From assembly GCA_036397995.1 (NCBI GenBank), contig DASWHX010000071.1:1-45092 (forward strand): a stretch of 45,092 bases of DNA, written 5' to 3'. The translations under genes and the position numbers were made by a program. Source of the stretch: DASWHX01 sp036397995. Lineage in GTDB: Bacteria; Bacteroidota; Bacteroidia; Cytophagales; Cyclobacteriaceae. The stretch's first letter is position 1. Every line of letters starts with the position of its first letter. This document shows positions 1 through 8,841 of the stretch, in pieces. Below the pieces are notes generated by a model. That model saw only the letters and a program-made list of their open reading frames with translations. It was not told the origin of the DNA and searched no databases.

Positions 1-620
1 AATTCCAGCACCGCATCGGCTGCTTGTTCAACTTCCATAGTAAAAGGTTGGTTCATGCACACGAAAGCTATATCAATATTTCTCAATGCCCGCATTTCAG
101 GAATGTCTTCCGTGTCTCCTGAAATATAAACTTTCTTGCCTCCTATCGTCAGCACATATCCATTCCCTCTTCCTTTTGTATGACGTGAGTCTTCCGATTC
201 AGGAAGGTTGTACATAGGGATTGCTAAAATATCAAATCCAACGATTTTAACGGACTCACCATTATTAAGGATTTTCAGGTTTGTTTTAAATTTTTCATCG
301 AGCTGTTCTTCAACGGCTTTTGGAACAATGAAAGAGGCTTTGCTGACATCCAGAATCTCCAGCGTAGTTTTATTCATGTGATCGCCATGTATATCCGTAA
401 TGATAATGACATCCGGAGCGGGTAATTCATTATAGAATTCTTCACCGCCATATGGGTCAACATAAATTATCAAATTGTCCCACTTCATAACAAAAGAACC
501 ATGCTGAACGGGCCGGATAATTAAATCTCCCTTATCAGTATTAATTTTATCGCCTTCAAGCTCCTGACCATACAGACTCACTGAAGCTAAACATATAACG
601 AATGTTAGAAAATTTTTCAT
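1..620 (-). CDS. Secreted metallo-beta-lactamase-fold hydrolase (partial)
   Basis: The ATG at 618-620 opens a frame that runs off the left window edge, so the C-terminus is missing (about 206 residues seen). The first ~19 residues form a signal peptide ending in Tyr-Gly-Gln. The metal-binding motif reads TDIHGDH (residues 75-81), in which the first His of the usual HxHxDH is Asp, followed by a later SGDTED stretch. These features fit UlaG-like members of the superfamily. Substrate is unknown. It is divergent from the acetyltransferase gene across a 221-bp spacer. The fold is clear, the function is not. Confidence 0.8.
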   Translation of the reverse strand, partial: MKNFLTFVICLASVSLYGQELEGDKINTDKGDLIIRPVQHGSFVMKWDNLIIYVDPYGGEEFYNELPAPDVIIITDIHGDHMNKTTLEILDVSKASFIVPKAVEEQLDEKFKTNLKILNNGESVKIVGFDILAIPMYNLPESEDSRHTKGRGNGYVLTIGGKKVYISGDTEDIPEMRALRNIDIAFVCMNQPFTMEVEQAADAVLE

Positions 621-841
621 TTTTGAAATAAAGTTGTGTTATTCGGGCTATAAGGTACAAATTTTCTGAAAGCAAATTATATGGAGACTTCGGTTAATAT
701 TTGTTTGCTTTTGGTAGTGATGATTGACAATCAGAAGATCGCTTTCTCAAAATTTCTACACACAAAAGATAAACAAAGTGGTTAAAAAATCAGAAATTCA
801 GAAAATGGAATTTGTCAAATGGAGTTTTCAAATAAAGATAT

Positions 842-1273
842 ATGAATATAAAGATTGAAGAAGCTGATGAGCGACACATTTCGTCCATTGCTGATTTGAG
901 TACCGAACTTGGCTATCCAATTACCCGGGCAAAGGTGACTCAAAATATGAATATAATTAAGGAGAAGCCAGATCACAAGGTCTGGGTAGCAAAGGAAGGG
1001 GAGCAGGTGCTAGGATGGTGTCACGCGGCAAAAACATGTTGGGTAATGATGGAGTCTATGATAGAAGTTTTTGGACTGGTGGTTTCTGCAAAATCCCGTG
1101 GCAAAGGAATTGGAAAGATGTTAATTAACCGGGTTGAATTATTTGCCAGGGAAAATGGAGTTGCTGAAGTGTGGATTCGGTCTAACCGTAAAAGAAGAGA
1201 ATCTCATCCCTTCTACTTAAACCTGGCGTACACCAACCTGAAGGATCAGGCAGTGTATGTTAAAAAAGTTTAA
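842..1273 (+). CDS. GNAT family N-acetyltransferase
   Basis: This 143-residue protein has the size of a single-domain GNAT enzyme, which transfers an acetyl group from acetyl-CoA to an amine. The acetyl-CoA pyrophosphate loop RGKGIG is at residues 86-91, preceded by a hydrophobic beta strand (VFGLVVS) and followed by the helix GKMLINRVELFA. The C-terminal segment with FYLNLAY matches the usual GNAT motif B. Substrate cannot be read from sequence. It ends tail-to-tail with the glycosylase gene, sharing 4 nt. It is a stand-alone gene with no operon partner. Confidence 0.85.
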   Translation: MNIKIEEADERHISSIADLSTELGYPITRAKVTQNMNIIKEKPDHKVWVAKEGEQVLGWCHAAKTCWVMMESMIEVFGLVVSAKSRGKGIGKMLINRVELFARENGVAEVWIRSNRKRRESHPFYLNLAYTNLKDQAVYVKKV

Positions 1274-1977
1274 GGATTAAACAGCGCGATTGATTTCGAA
1301 AGCGCCGACAGGTAATCATTAAGATATTTCTTCATTTGCTTTCTCTTATACTGCAGGATATACCGCGGATGCGCAAGTGGAATCAATTCCTGAAAAAAAT
1401 TATACTGCTTGTTTAGAGCTGAAAAGTATTTATAATTTTTGTCCTCTCCCATAATAATCGCGGTGCCGCGACAGGCTCCAAAATTAAGTTGTGTTTTCAT
1501 TTTTTGAATGATGAAGGTTTCAACTGAATCCTGAAGTTTTTTATTATCGTAGTAATTAATATTCCTGCCTTCCTGAGTAAACCCAAGCGGGCAAACGGCA
1601 GTAATAAAGAATGTATTGTAAAATTTTGTGCTGCCTCCAAAAGCGTTTATAAAATCAAATACAAAAACAGAAGACAATTCATGCCTTTTATCCAAATCGT
1701 TGCTGATGCCACAGTATTTTTCAAGATTAATTGGATCTGTAAAAGGAATTCCGGTTACTCCGGCACCGAATCTTCCGGGATTAATACCCAGGATAAATAT
1801 TCGTGAGTTACTGTCATTATAAAACTTATTATAGAATTGCTCACTTAAAGAACGAATTGCCGGTTTAGAGAATGGATCAAGGATTTTAACTGAACCCGGA
1901 ACATTAAGGTCCTTACTCAACGACTTATTGAAAGCGATAACTTTCTTACCGAAAGTCATCGATCGGGAAATTATCAT
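1270..1977 (-). CDS. SMUG2-like uracil-DNA glycosylase family protein
   Basis: The 235-residue protein carries the uracil-DNA-glycosylase superfamily signature GINPGRFGAG (residues 64-73) followed by TGIPFTDP. It has a C-terminal HPRYILQY segment (from residue 203) that corresponds to the second active-site motif. This pattern is the one I know from the SMUG2/DUF4918 group found widely in Bacteroidota. Predicted role is removal of uracil or damaged bases during base-excision repair. Its ATG overlaps the stop codon of the histidine phosphatase gene by 1 nt (TAATG), so the two are probably co-transcribed, although no functional link is evident. Confidence 0.8.
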   Translation of the reverse strand: MIISRSMTFGKKVIAFNKSLSKDLNVPGSVKILDPFSKPAIRSLSEQFYNKFYNDSNSRIFILGINPGRFGAGVTGIPFTDPINLEKYCGISNDLDKRHELSSVFVFDFINAFGGSTKFYNTFFITAVCPLGFTQEGRNINYYDNKKLQDSVETFIIQKMKTQLNFGACRGTAIIMGEDKNYKYFSALNKQYNFFQELIPLAHPRYILQYKRKQMKKYLNDYLSALSKSIALFNP

Positions 1978-2528
1978 TACTTCGAGTATGGCCTTCCATA
2001 TCTCAACATCACCGAAGATGCATTCCCACCAATAATGGTTAAAATATATAACCTGTCGAATTCGTTCTCATTTATTGGTTCGCCTGGATCACCGCCAAGT
2101 AACCGTACCATATCGGGCGTAGTATTACTATGGCCGCTAACCAGGTAGACTCCGGGCTTTGACTTCATTTCTTCGGCAATTACCCCCATATCCTTTACTC
2201 CATAAAAAGTAAACTCCAGCCCAAACAATTGGCGAATTAGCTCTACTGTTTCTTTCGTTCGATTCAGATCAGTGCAGTAAATCTTTGTTACACCTGCATT
2301 CTTAACCAGGCTTGCCAGAAGCTGAGCTCTTTCTTTACCAATTTCATTTAGGTTTGGATTTGGAGGATTATCAGTATAAGGCGGGGGATTGACTTCACCA
2401 TGCCTAAAAAGTATAACGACCGACTTGCCAGGCATTCCATCAGGATCTCCCGGTTGTGCCGGAGCACCGGATGATACTAACAGACAAATGAATGTAATCA
2501 GGAGGTTTTTAAGCATAGGATTGGTCAT
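1977..2528 (-). CDS. Secreted histidine phosphatase family protein
   Basis: The phosphatase signature FRHGEV places the catalytic RHG at residues 42-44 of the ATG-started protein. The second conserved His lies in SGHSNTTP. A hydrophobic stretch (LLITFICLLVSSGAPAQ) is a signal peptide, so the enzyme is probably periplasmic. The frame is open to a TTG at 2570, but the first ATG at 2528 (or 2516) gives a normal signal peptide and is preferred. Histidine phosphatases hydrolyse phosphoesters through a phospho-His intermediate. The substrate here is unknown. It lies directly upstream of the glycosylase gene with a 1-nt overlap. Confidence 0.8.
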   Translation of the reverse strand: MTNPMLKNLLITFICLLVSSGAPAQPGDPDGMPGKSVVILFRHGEVNPPPYTDNPPNPNLNEIGKERAQLLASLVKNAGVTKIYCTDLNRTKETVELIRQLFGLEFTFYGVKDMGVIAEEMKSKPGVYLVSGHSNTTPDMVRLLGGDPGEPINENEFDRLYILTIIGGNASSVMLRYGRPYSK

Positions 2529-2651
2529 AAGAGGTGAAACACTTTTTAAATTCCGGAGTAATTTTAACAATTAATAACATCTAATAACAACTTTTGGCAG
2601 TAGGTTTTGCTTCACAGAAGTGAACTTTGAATAAAATAAAATATTATCTAT

Positions 2652-3416
2652 ATGAAAAAAATATATCTGTTCGCCTTATTTCTGGGTCAGTCCACCCTTT
2701 TTGCTCAAAGTACCCAGGGTACTATCATTTATGAAGAAACCAGACAACTTCAATTTAATTTTGGTAATGATGCAAGAAGTGAAGAAATGAAATCTATGAT
2801 TCCTTCACAGGTGTCTACTTACAAGCAACTGCTCTTTACCGCTGATGCCAGTATTTTTTTGAAATACGAAAATCTGGAAAAACAGAGTGCCAATGAAATG
2901 AATTTCACCAGTGCTTCCGGAGGAAATGTTGCGATTAAAATGAAAGAGGCAAATAACGAATTCTTCAGGAACATAGCTAAAGGTAAAACAGTAGAGAAGA
3001 TTGAATTTATGAGCAAAGACTTCATAATCTCGGAGCCAAAAGTGGAATTTGCGTGGAAAATTACCGGTGAAATAAAAACGATTTTGGATTATACAGTAAT
3101 GAAGGCTACGATCGAAGACACCGCAGGTGTTATTGAGGCCTGGTTTACGACTCAAATTCCCGTACCTGCAGGACCAGACAAATATGGAAATCTTCCCGGT
3201 TTAATTCTTGAGCTTTCTCTTGAAGGAGGAAAAAGAATATTTACAGCAACAAACATCAATCTCAATAATGTGGAAGAGAAACTTATTGTTGCTCCGAATA
3301 AAGGGAAAAATGTTTCACGCGAAGAATTTGAAAAAATCCGTGCGGAGAAAATGAAAGAAATGGAGGAAATGTATGGAGGTAAGGGAAGAACAAGAATGAT
3401 AATCGACCACGAGTAA
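2652..3416 (+). CDS. GLPGLI family secreted protein
   Basis: A 254-residue protein with a clear signal peptide (residues 1-19, ending LFAQS). It contains the family-defining sequence NLPGLILEL in the C-terminal half, preceded by the usual GPDKYG. GLPGLI proteins are a Bacteroidota-specific family of unknown biochemistry that commonly precede a TonB-dependent receptor, as here. The C-terminus is rich in Lys, Glu and Met (EEFEKIRAEKMKEMEEMYGG). It is separated from the receptor ATG by a single base, so the two genes form an operon and are likely to share a role in outer-membrane uptake or sensing. Confidence 0.88.
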   Translation: MKKIYLFALFLGQSTLFAQSTQGTIIYEETRQLQFNFGNDARSEEMKSMIPSQVSTYKQLLFTADASIFLKYENLEKQSANEMNFTSASGGNVAIKMKEANNEFFRNIAKGKTVEKIEFMSKDFIISEPKVEFAWKITGEIKTILDYTVMKATIEDTAGVIEAWFTTQIPVPAGPDKYGNLPGLILELSLEGGKRIFTATNINLNNVEEKLIVAPNKGKNVSREEFEKIRAEKMKEMEEMYGGKGRTRMIIDHE

Positions 3417-3417
3417 A

Positions 3418-6177
3418 ATGAAGCAGGGACTAATTATCATCCTCTTCTGCGGATTTTTCCAGGCAAAAGGTCAGGATTCGAACCTGGAATTAACTGGAGT
3501 GGTAAAAGATTCATCAAAAACAACCTTATCCGCAGCGACCGTAATTCTACTCCAGGCTCGTGATTCACTGATGCATTCATTTACAGTAACAAATAAGGAC
3601 GGCGTTTTTACTTTTAAAAGAATTAAACCCGATGAATACATACTTCAGATAAGTTATATGGGTTATGCCACCTATCATAAGAAAGTGGAAGTAAATTCTG
3701 AAAATGGAATTTTTGATTTTGGTAACATCATCTTGTCTTCAAAATCGCAGCTTCTGGATGCTGTGGATATTTATGCTCCGGCTATACCAATACAAATTAA
3801 AAAAGATACCATTGAATATAATGCGGGCTCCTTTAAAACTAAGCCCAATGATTTGGTGGAAGACCTTTTAAGGAAACTACCAGGTGTAGAGGTCGATGCC
3901 GATGGAACTGTTAAAGCCCAGGGTGAAGAAGTTAAGAAAGTGCTGGTGGATGGAAAGGAATTCTTTGGAAATGATACGCGGATAGCCACAAAAAATCTTC
4001 CGGCAGATGCTGTTGATAAAGTCCAGGTCTACAATGATCTGTCTGAGATGTCAAGATTTACCGGAATTGATGACGGGGAACGGGAGAAAACCATAAACCT
4101 GAGCTTGAAAGAAGGACGCAATAAAGGATATTTTGGAAATGTTACAGCCGGATATGGAACCGATGCCAGGTACAACTTCAAGGGAAATATAAATCGATTC
4201 AGAAAAGGAATGCAGCTTTCTGTAATTGGAAATTTGAATAATATAAATCAGCAATCATACAGCAATAATGAATTCCTGAGTATGGCTGGCGGGCTTGGAG
4301 GAATGATGGGTGGCATGCGGGTTATTCGGATGGGAGGAAGTGGATCGGGCAGCAACTCTTCAACCGGGATTGCCACTTCCCAAATGGGGGGGATTAACCT
4401 CAATACAGAATTATCCCAAGACACAAAACTCTACGGCAGTTATTTCTTTAACCATATTAATAATGAACTTCTGAAAAATATTTCCAGAACCAATTTCCTT
4501 GATGACGAATCTTTTGACAGCTTTCAGGAAACCCAAACTAAAACCGGCAATTACAATCATCGCCTGAATTTAAATCTGAACACGAAGCTGGATAATACCC
4601 AGGATATCTCTTTCAGAACGAACATGTCATTCAACAGGGGCAACAGTGATAAATGGGATGGATCCCTCACCTATGATACAATGGAACAACTGAGTAACTC
4701 ATCTGCAGCTATTAATAATGCCTCAGGAGATGCAGGAAATGTTAATGCCAACTTAATTTACCGGAAGCGATTTGGTGATCTTGGCAGAAACTTTGTTACC
4801 AGGCTTCAGGTTGACATGGGCAGTGATGATAACCGGAATTTCCTGACTTCAGAAACAAACTTTTATGGTCCGGTATTTAATTCTGCCAACCTGAACCAAA
4901 ATCAAATTGGCAAATCAGACAAACTGGATTATGGTGGTCAGGTTTCATACACTGAACCCCTGGGGAGAAGAAACTACCTGGAAATAAATTATGAATATCA
5001 GAATTATACAACAGATGTCGGCAAAGAATTTTATGACGTAGTAGTAAATGATGAAGTCTTTAATCCAACGCTGAGTACAGGTTATAACAGGGATTACTAT
5101 TACCACCAGGGTGGAATTACCTACATGCGCAGCCGGGAAAACTCCAATATCAGGGCGCGCCTTGATGTTCAGAATTCAAAACTGAAAGGTCAGATTGATG
5201 ATAATGCGCAACTTTCCAGGGGATTCTTTAATCTTCTGCCATCGGCATCTTATCGATTATCACTTTCAAATTCAAGTAATCTGGATTTGAGGTATTCAAC
5301 CAACCTTCGCGAACCGTCTCTGGAGCAATTGCAACCATTGGTTGATAATTCTGATCCCCTTAACATTTACCAGGGCAACCCGGATTTGAAACCCCAATAT
5401 AGCCACAGAGCCGGCCTTCATTACAGTATGTTTGATTCGTTTAACTTTATCAACCTGTTTCTGAATGTAAACGGCACTTACATTCAAAACAAGATAACCA
5501 ATGCTACTTATGTAGACTCTTTATTCAGAAGGGTTACTCAGCCATTGAATGTGGATTATGATTACAACATTATGGCTTTTTTGAATTTTGGTACGCCATT
5601 GAAATTCATTCGCAGTAAAATAAACCTTTCAGGTAATTCGATGGCGAGCAAAAGCATTGTGTATGTGAATCAGTTGGAAAATAATGCAAACAGGTATATT
5701 AGTACAGCGAGTCTTGCAATTGAAAACATCAAAAAAGAACATTACGATTTCAGGGTAGGTACACGGTGGACTTTTAATCAAACCCGGTACTCAGAGAACG
5801 ATGAATTGGATCAGAATTTCACTAATCAGAATTATTTTTCAGAACTCAGCATATATCTCAAAAAGTGGACTTTTAATGCAGAGTTAAATTATATGCTTTA
5901 CCGGGGTGATGCTTTTCAGGATGAGCAGGCCATTCCATTGTTGCATGCTTACATAAGCCGAACTTTTCTGAAGAATGATCGTGGAGAATTGCGTGCGTAT
6001 GGATTTGATTTGTTAAATCAGAACACCGGAATCAACAGAAACAGCGACTTGAATTATATTCAGGAAGAAAGAATAAATGCGCTCAGCCGCTATTTTCTGT
6101 TTTCATTCACGTATTCATTGCGGGGATTAGCAGGAGGCGGTAGGGGCAATTCAATTAAGTTAAGGCAGGGAGGCTAA
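3418..6177 (+). CDS. TonB-dependent receptor-like outer-membrane beta-barrel protein
   Basis: The 919-residue protein has a signal peptide and a carboxypeptidase-regulatory-like domain (about residues 22-105, containing SAATVILLQARDS and FTFKRIKPDEY). A plug-like segment follows (LVEDLLRKLPGVEVD, then VKKVLVDGKEFFG), and then a long barrel with alternating aromatic/polar strands. This order matches the Bacteroidota outer-membrane beta-barrel receptor family. A Met/Gly-rich insert (MAGGLGG, MMGGM, GGSGSGSNSS) lies at about residues 287-315. The substrate is unknown. It follows the GLPGLI gene with a 1-base gap and ends 5 bases from the convergent toxin gene. Confidence 0.88.
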   Translation: MKQGLIIILFCGFFQAKGQDSNLELTGVVKDSSKTTLSAATVILLQARDSLMHSFTVTNKDGVFTFKRIKPDEYILQISYMGYATYHKKVEVNSENGIFDFGNIILSSKSQLLDAVDIYAPAIPIQIKKDTIEYNAGSFKTKPNDLVEDLLRKLPGVEVDADGTVKAQGEEVKKVLVDGKEFFGNDTRIATKNLPADAVDKVQVYNDLSEMSRFTGIDDGEREKTINLSLKEGRNKGYFGNVTAGYGTDARYNFKGNINRFRKGMQLSVIGNLNNINQQSYSNNEFLSMAGGLGGMMGGMRVIRMGGSGSGSNSSTGIATSQMGGINLNTELSQDTKLYGSYFFNHINNELLKNISRTNFLDDESFDSFQETQTKTGNYNHRLNLNLNTKLDNTQDISFRTNMSFNRGNSDKWDGSLTYDTMEQLSNSSAAINNASGDAGNVNANLIYRKRFGDLGRNFVTRLQVDMGSDDNRNFLTSETNFYGPVFNSANLNQNQIGKSDKLDYGGQVSYTEPLGRRNYLEINYEYQNYTTDVGKEFYDVVVNDEVFNPTLSTGYNRDYYYHQGGITYMRSRENSNIRARLDVQNSKLKGQIDDNAQLSRGFFNLLPSASYRLSLSNSSNLDLRYSTNLREPSLEQLQPLVDNSDPLNIYQGNPDLKPQYSHRAGLHYSMFDSFNFINLFLNVNGTYIQNKITNATYVDSLFRRVTQPLNVDYDYNIMAFLNFGTPLKFIRSKINLSGNSMASKSIVYVNQLENNANRYISTASLAIENIKKEHYDFRVGTRWTFNQTRYSENDELDQNFTNQNYFSELSIYLKKWTFNAELNYMLYRGDAFQDEQAIPLLHAYISRTFLKNDRGELRAYGFDLLNQNTGINRNSDLNYIQEERINALSRYFLFSFTYSLRGLAGGGRGNSIKLRQGG

Positions 6178-6182
6178 CGCGG

Positions 6183-6464
6183 TTACTTTTTTGGATCCTG
6201 CCGCGAACCGAAAAATGTAAGAATGGTTATCTTATCGTTCTTTAGTCGGTAGAAAACTCTTGTTTGTTTGGTAATTTGGAATCCCCTTATTTTCTTGTCT
6301 CGTATTTCAAGAGAGCCCATTTCAGGAAATTCCTTTAGCAAATTCGTAAACTCGTGGGTCCTGCTCCTGAATTGTTGCCGGGCAGCTTCCCCGAACTCCT
6401 CTTCGATATAGTGCAGGATTTCTGCCAGTCTGGTTCTGGCCTTCTTTGTCCAGAAGAGTCTCAT
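6183..6464 (-). CDS. RelE/ParE family toxin
   Basis: The frame extends to a TTG at 6479, but the ATG at 6464 overlaps the upstream antitoxin stop as ATGA and is preferred, giving 93 residues. The order of helix pair (ARTRLAEILHYIEEEFG), beta strands (RGFQITKQTRVFYRLK) and final strand (KITILTFFGSRQDP) matches the RelE/ParE fold. Conserved Arg residues near the C-terminus are typical. Whether it cleaves mRNA (RelE-like) or poisons gyrase (ParE-like) cannot be decided. The partner antitoxin lies immediately upstream. Function is by family resemblance and arrangement. Confidence 0.8.
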   Translation of the reverse strand: MRLFWTKKARTRLAEILHYIEEEFGEAARQQFRSRTHEFTNLLKEFPEMGSLEIRDKKIRGFQITKQTRVFYRLKNDKITILTFFGSRQDPKK

Positions 6465-6694
6465 TTGAGACTCTTCCAAGCATCCTCGTCATTAATTAGG
6501 CTGGAATCGTCTTCGGACTCATCGTAAGCTTTTAAGACTTCCTTTTTTTGTTCTTCTGTTAACGAATTCCACATTCTGCTTTCTTCCGATTTTTCACGTT
6601 GACTTAGAAAGCTGAAGATGGCTCGCAGCAGCCGTTCGTCCTCAATCCTGTCCACTATTTTGTGTAAATTCAATTTTAATTCCGCTGTCCCCAT
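6461..6694 (-). CDS. Antitoxin of the RelE/ParE-type pair
   Basis: A 77-residue acidic protein encoded directly upstream of the toxin with a 4-nt ATGA overlap, the standard antitoxin-first layout. The N-terminal helix (ELKLNLHKIVDRIED) and acidic C-terminal tail (YDESEDDSSLINDEDAWKSL) resemble small antitoxins of Bacteroidota RelE/ParE systems. There is no clear ribbon-helix-helix or helix-turn-helix signature. The C-terminal acidic tail would wrap the basic toxin. Identification rests mainly on context. Confidence 0.7.
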   Translation of the reverse strand: MGTAELKLNLHKIVDRIEDERLLRAIFSFLSQREKSEESRMWNSLTEEQKKEVLKAYDESEDDSSLINDEDAWKSLK

Positions 6695-6787
6695 ATTTCA
6701 ATCTTTAGAATCCCTAAATGTAACATTTTTTTTAGTGCGGATATCCCTAGGTGTCTGCCCCACAACAGTTGAGTTCCATCTTTTACG

Positions 6788-7381
6788 CTAATTCTTTGGC
6801 GGAGTTATCATTATATGAGCGCCATGAGTTCCACGATGCATCAACCAGGGATGGCCGGGACCGTTTGGCTTAAGCGGTAATCCGGTTGATTCTTCCGTAG
6901 CATAGGGAACATAGATTACATATCTATACTGAACATTGTTCAATGTATTGGCGGCTGCATCATAGGTCACATCTGTGCCGCCATATAAAATATGTAATGT
7001 AGCCGGCTTGTCAGGCATTTTCAATTCTCCAGACTTAGCTTCTGCTTCGCGAGTGTCAAATATTTCCTGCCCGCCTTTCCCGTCTGCTCTCAATTCCCTG
7101 CCCCTTGCCATGAATGGTTCCAGATCCTTATGATAACAAACAGTTTCAAAATTCGGGCTTCCGGGATCATCAGATCGACAGATTAATTCATTACTGCCCT
7201 CGCGAATTATTTCCAATTCACCCTTCTCATTAAAACCCATAACTGTTGCATCAGCACGCAATTCTTCAGGTCCGGCCATTACAGCCATTTTGATTTGCAA
7301 TTCTTTATCGGTGGGAATTTGCGCATAACAAATTGTAGTGATGGAGATACATGTTATTGAGAATGTAAGTAATTTTTTCAT
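6788..7381 (-). CDS. Secreted protein of unknown function
   Basis: I do not recognise this 197-residue protein beyond being a plausible conserved secreted protein. The first 20 residues form a signal peptide ending CYAQ. The mature part is soluble and contains two Cys (in LICRSDD and ETVCYHK) that could form a disulfide. The C-terminal segment is rich in Gly, His and Pro (GPGHPWLMHRGTHGAHIMI) and looks like a conserved core. It is a single gene with no obvious partner, upstream of the toxin-antitoxin pair on the same strand with a ~90-bp gap. Confidence 0.7.
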   Translation of the reverse strand: MKKLLTFSITCISITTICYAQIPTDKELQIKMAVMAGPEELRADATVMGFNEKGELEIIREGSNELICRSDDPGSPNFETVCYHKDLEPFMARGRELRADGKGGQEIFDTREAEAKSGELKMPDKPATLHILYGGTDVTYDAAANTLNNVQYRYVIYVPYATEESTGLPLKPNGPGHPWLMHRGTHGAHIMITPPKN

Positions 7382-7621
7382 ACCGGTAGCCTTTAGTCTA
7401 ATCTAAAATAGTGAATTTTACCTTAAAGTTTCAAAAGAATCGTTCCTAAAGAAAACTGATGGAAGCAGGAAAAAATATTCTTGTGGTTTCTATAACAGTT
7501 ATGAGGCGGGCACTAAATATGAAATCGGCTTGCTAAATCAGATTAGACTTCAAAAAGAGGTAAAATTTGCTGAAGACTCAGCAAAGGAGTTTATACCTTC
7601 AATATATGCAGAAACAGAGAA

Positions 7622-8632
7622 TTATACTTTCACCAGCAATTTACCGGTACTTTGCCTTGACTCCATAAAGGCATGTGCATCAGGTAAGTGATCAAAATCA
7701 AAAATCTTACCTATTACCGGTTTAAGATTTTTTTCTTGTACAAATCTTCTGAGCTCCATCTCAACTTCAACCGCTACTTTTGAGTTCCCAGAAAGGTAAC
7801 CAAGATGCGAACCCGAAATACTATAACTTCGCTGCACCATTTTCAGAATGTTTACTTTTGGCGCATGTTTCCATGTAAGCCACCAGGTATAGGGGTTGAA
7901 TTTCTTAAAAGGAATACCTGCATAGCCAATTACAACTAATCTTCCAAAAGGGTTAAGTAAGTCCAGACTCTTCTTAAAAACATCTCCGCCAACAACTTCC
8001 AGTACCAGGTCAACACCCTCCACTTTTTCCTTAATGAATTGATAAAAATCAACTTTATTATAATTGATGGGGTGAGCAACACCCAGGTTCCGGATCAGTT
8101 CGATCTTGTGATCGGATCCAATTGTACCAAAAATATCACATCCGAAGCCTTTTGCTATCTGCACAGCTGCAGTACCCACTCCACCCCCGGCTGCTTGTAT
8201 TAAAACCTTGTCAGCTGATTTGATTTTCCCCAATTTCACGAGGGCCACCCAGGCAGTGAGGAAATTAACCAGGAATGCACCATTTTCTTCCAAAGCAAAT
8301 TGGCTGAAAACTGGGAAGACAAGATGCATGTCTGCACAAATCACTTCGGCATAACTTCCGAATTGCGAACCGAAAATTACCTTCTGCCCGGGTTTAACAT
8401 GTTCAACTTTAGAGCCCACTTCAATAACTTCACCCATGCCTTCCAATCCGGGGATATAAGGTCGTTTTGGCGCCCACCGGTATAGTCCGCGTCTTGAAAG
8501 AATTTCCGCGTAATTAATTCCAATAAACATCACGCGGATTTTTACTTTATCCGGAAGTATTTGGGGCTCGGGTACTTCATGAATTTTAAGAACCTCAGGT
8601 TTACCATGCCTGGTAAGAAGATAAGCTTTCAT
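7622..8632 (-). CDS. Zinc-type medium-chain dehydrogenase (quinone oxidoreductase-like)
   Basis: The 336-residue protein has the GroES-like N-terminal domain (FIGINYAEILSRRGLY, then PYIPGLEGMGEVIEVG) and a Rossmann domain with AAGGGVGTAAVQIAK. It is the length of NADPH:quinone reductase / synaptic-vesicle VAT-1-like enzymes of the MDR superfamily. The Cys ligands of the structural zinc lobe are absent, as usual in the quinone-reductase branch. It probably reduces quinones or alpha,beta-unsaturated carbonyls using NADPH. It is monocistronic as far as can be seen. Confidence 0.85.
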   Translation of the reverse strand: MKAYLLTRHGKPEVLKIHEVPEPQILPDKVKIRVMFIGINYAEILSRRGLYRWAPKRPYIPGLEGMGEVIEVGSKVEHVKPGQKVIFGSQFGSYAEVICADMHLVFPVFSQFALEENGAFLVNFLTAWVALVKLGKIKSADKVLIQAAGGGVGTAAVQIAKGFGCDIFGTIGSDHKIELIRNLGVAHPINYNKVDFYQFIKEKVEGVDLVLEVVGGDVFKKSLDLLNPFGRLVVIGYAGIPFKKFNPYTWWLTWKHAPKVNILKMVQRSYSISGSHLGYLSGNSKVAVEVEMELRRFVQEKNLKPVIGKIFDFDHLPDAHAFMESRQSTGKLLVKV

Positions 8633-8683
8633 CGTATTTATAAGTTCCCCGAAGCTACAACTTAGAGCGCTAAATCATTAATT

Positions 8684-8699
8684 ATGTAGTGCATTACAT
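8684..8699. promoter_or_regulatory. Near-palindrome upstream of the dehydrogenase gene
   Basis: The 16-bp sequence ATGTAGTGCATTACAT is a near-perfect inverted repeat with one mismatched pair. It lies 52-67 bases upstream of the dehydrogenase ATG, where a dimeric repressor or activator might bind. No regulator gene is adjacent. This is a pattern only, with no known consensus behind it. Confidence 0.25.
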
Positions 8700-8841
8700 A
8701 AAATTATCCGTAAATTTTGTAATTGAGGACATAAAATCTTGCAGGAATTGCGAAATAAATTACTTATTGATTGCATTTGTTTGTAGGATACAAAAATTCG
8801 AATCCTCCTCCGGTTATTTGGTTTCCTTTACTAAAACTTTC

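Noticed and set aside
842..1273. Possible promoter upstream of the acetyltransferase (GGAATTTG near the start)
   Set aside because: The -7 match lacks the TA and no TTG lies at the correct distance.
2607..2629. TTG and GAACTTTG upstream of the GLPGLI gene
   Set aside because: Spacing of 12 bases is too short for the Bacteroidota promoter pattern. An alternative TTG gives 25 bases, which is too long.
6183..6694. Toxin-antitoxin pair as marker of a mobile element
   Set aside because: No integrase, transposase, terminal repeats or attachment-like repeats were seen around it.
7407..7691. Plus-strand open frame of 94 codons with protein-like composition between the unknown secreted protein and the dehydrogenase
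   Set aside because: It has no ATG or other sensible start and overlaps the 3' end of the clearly coding dehydrogenase. It may be a decayed fragment, but nothing identifies it.
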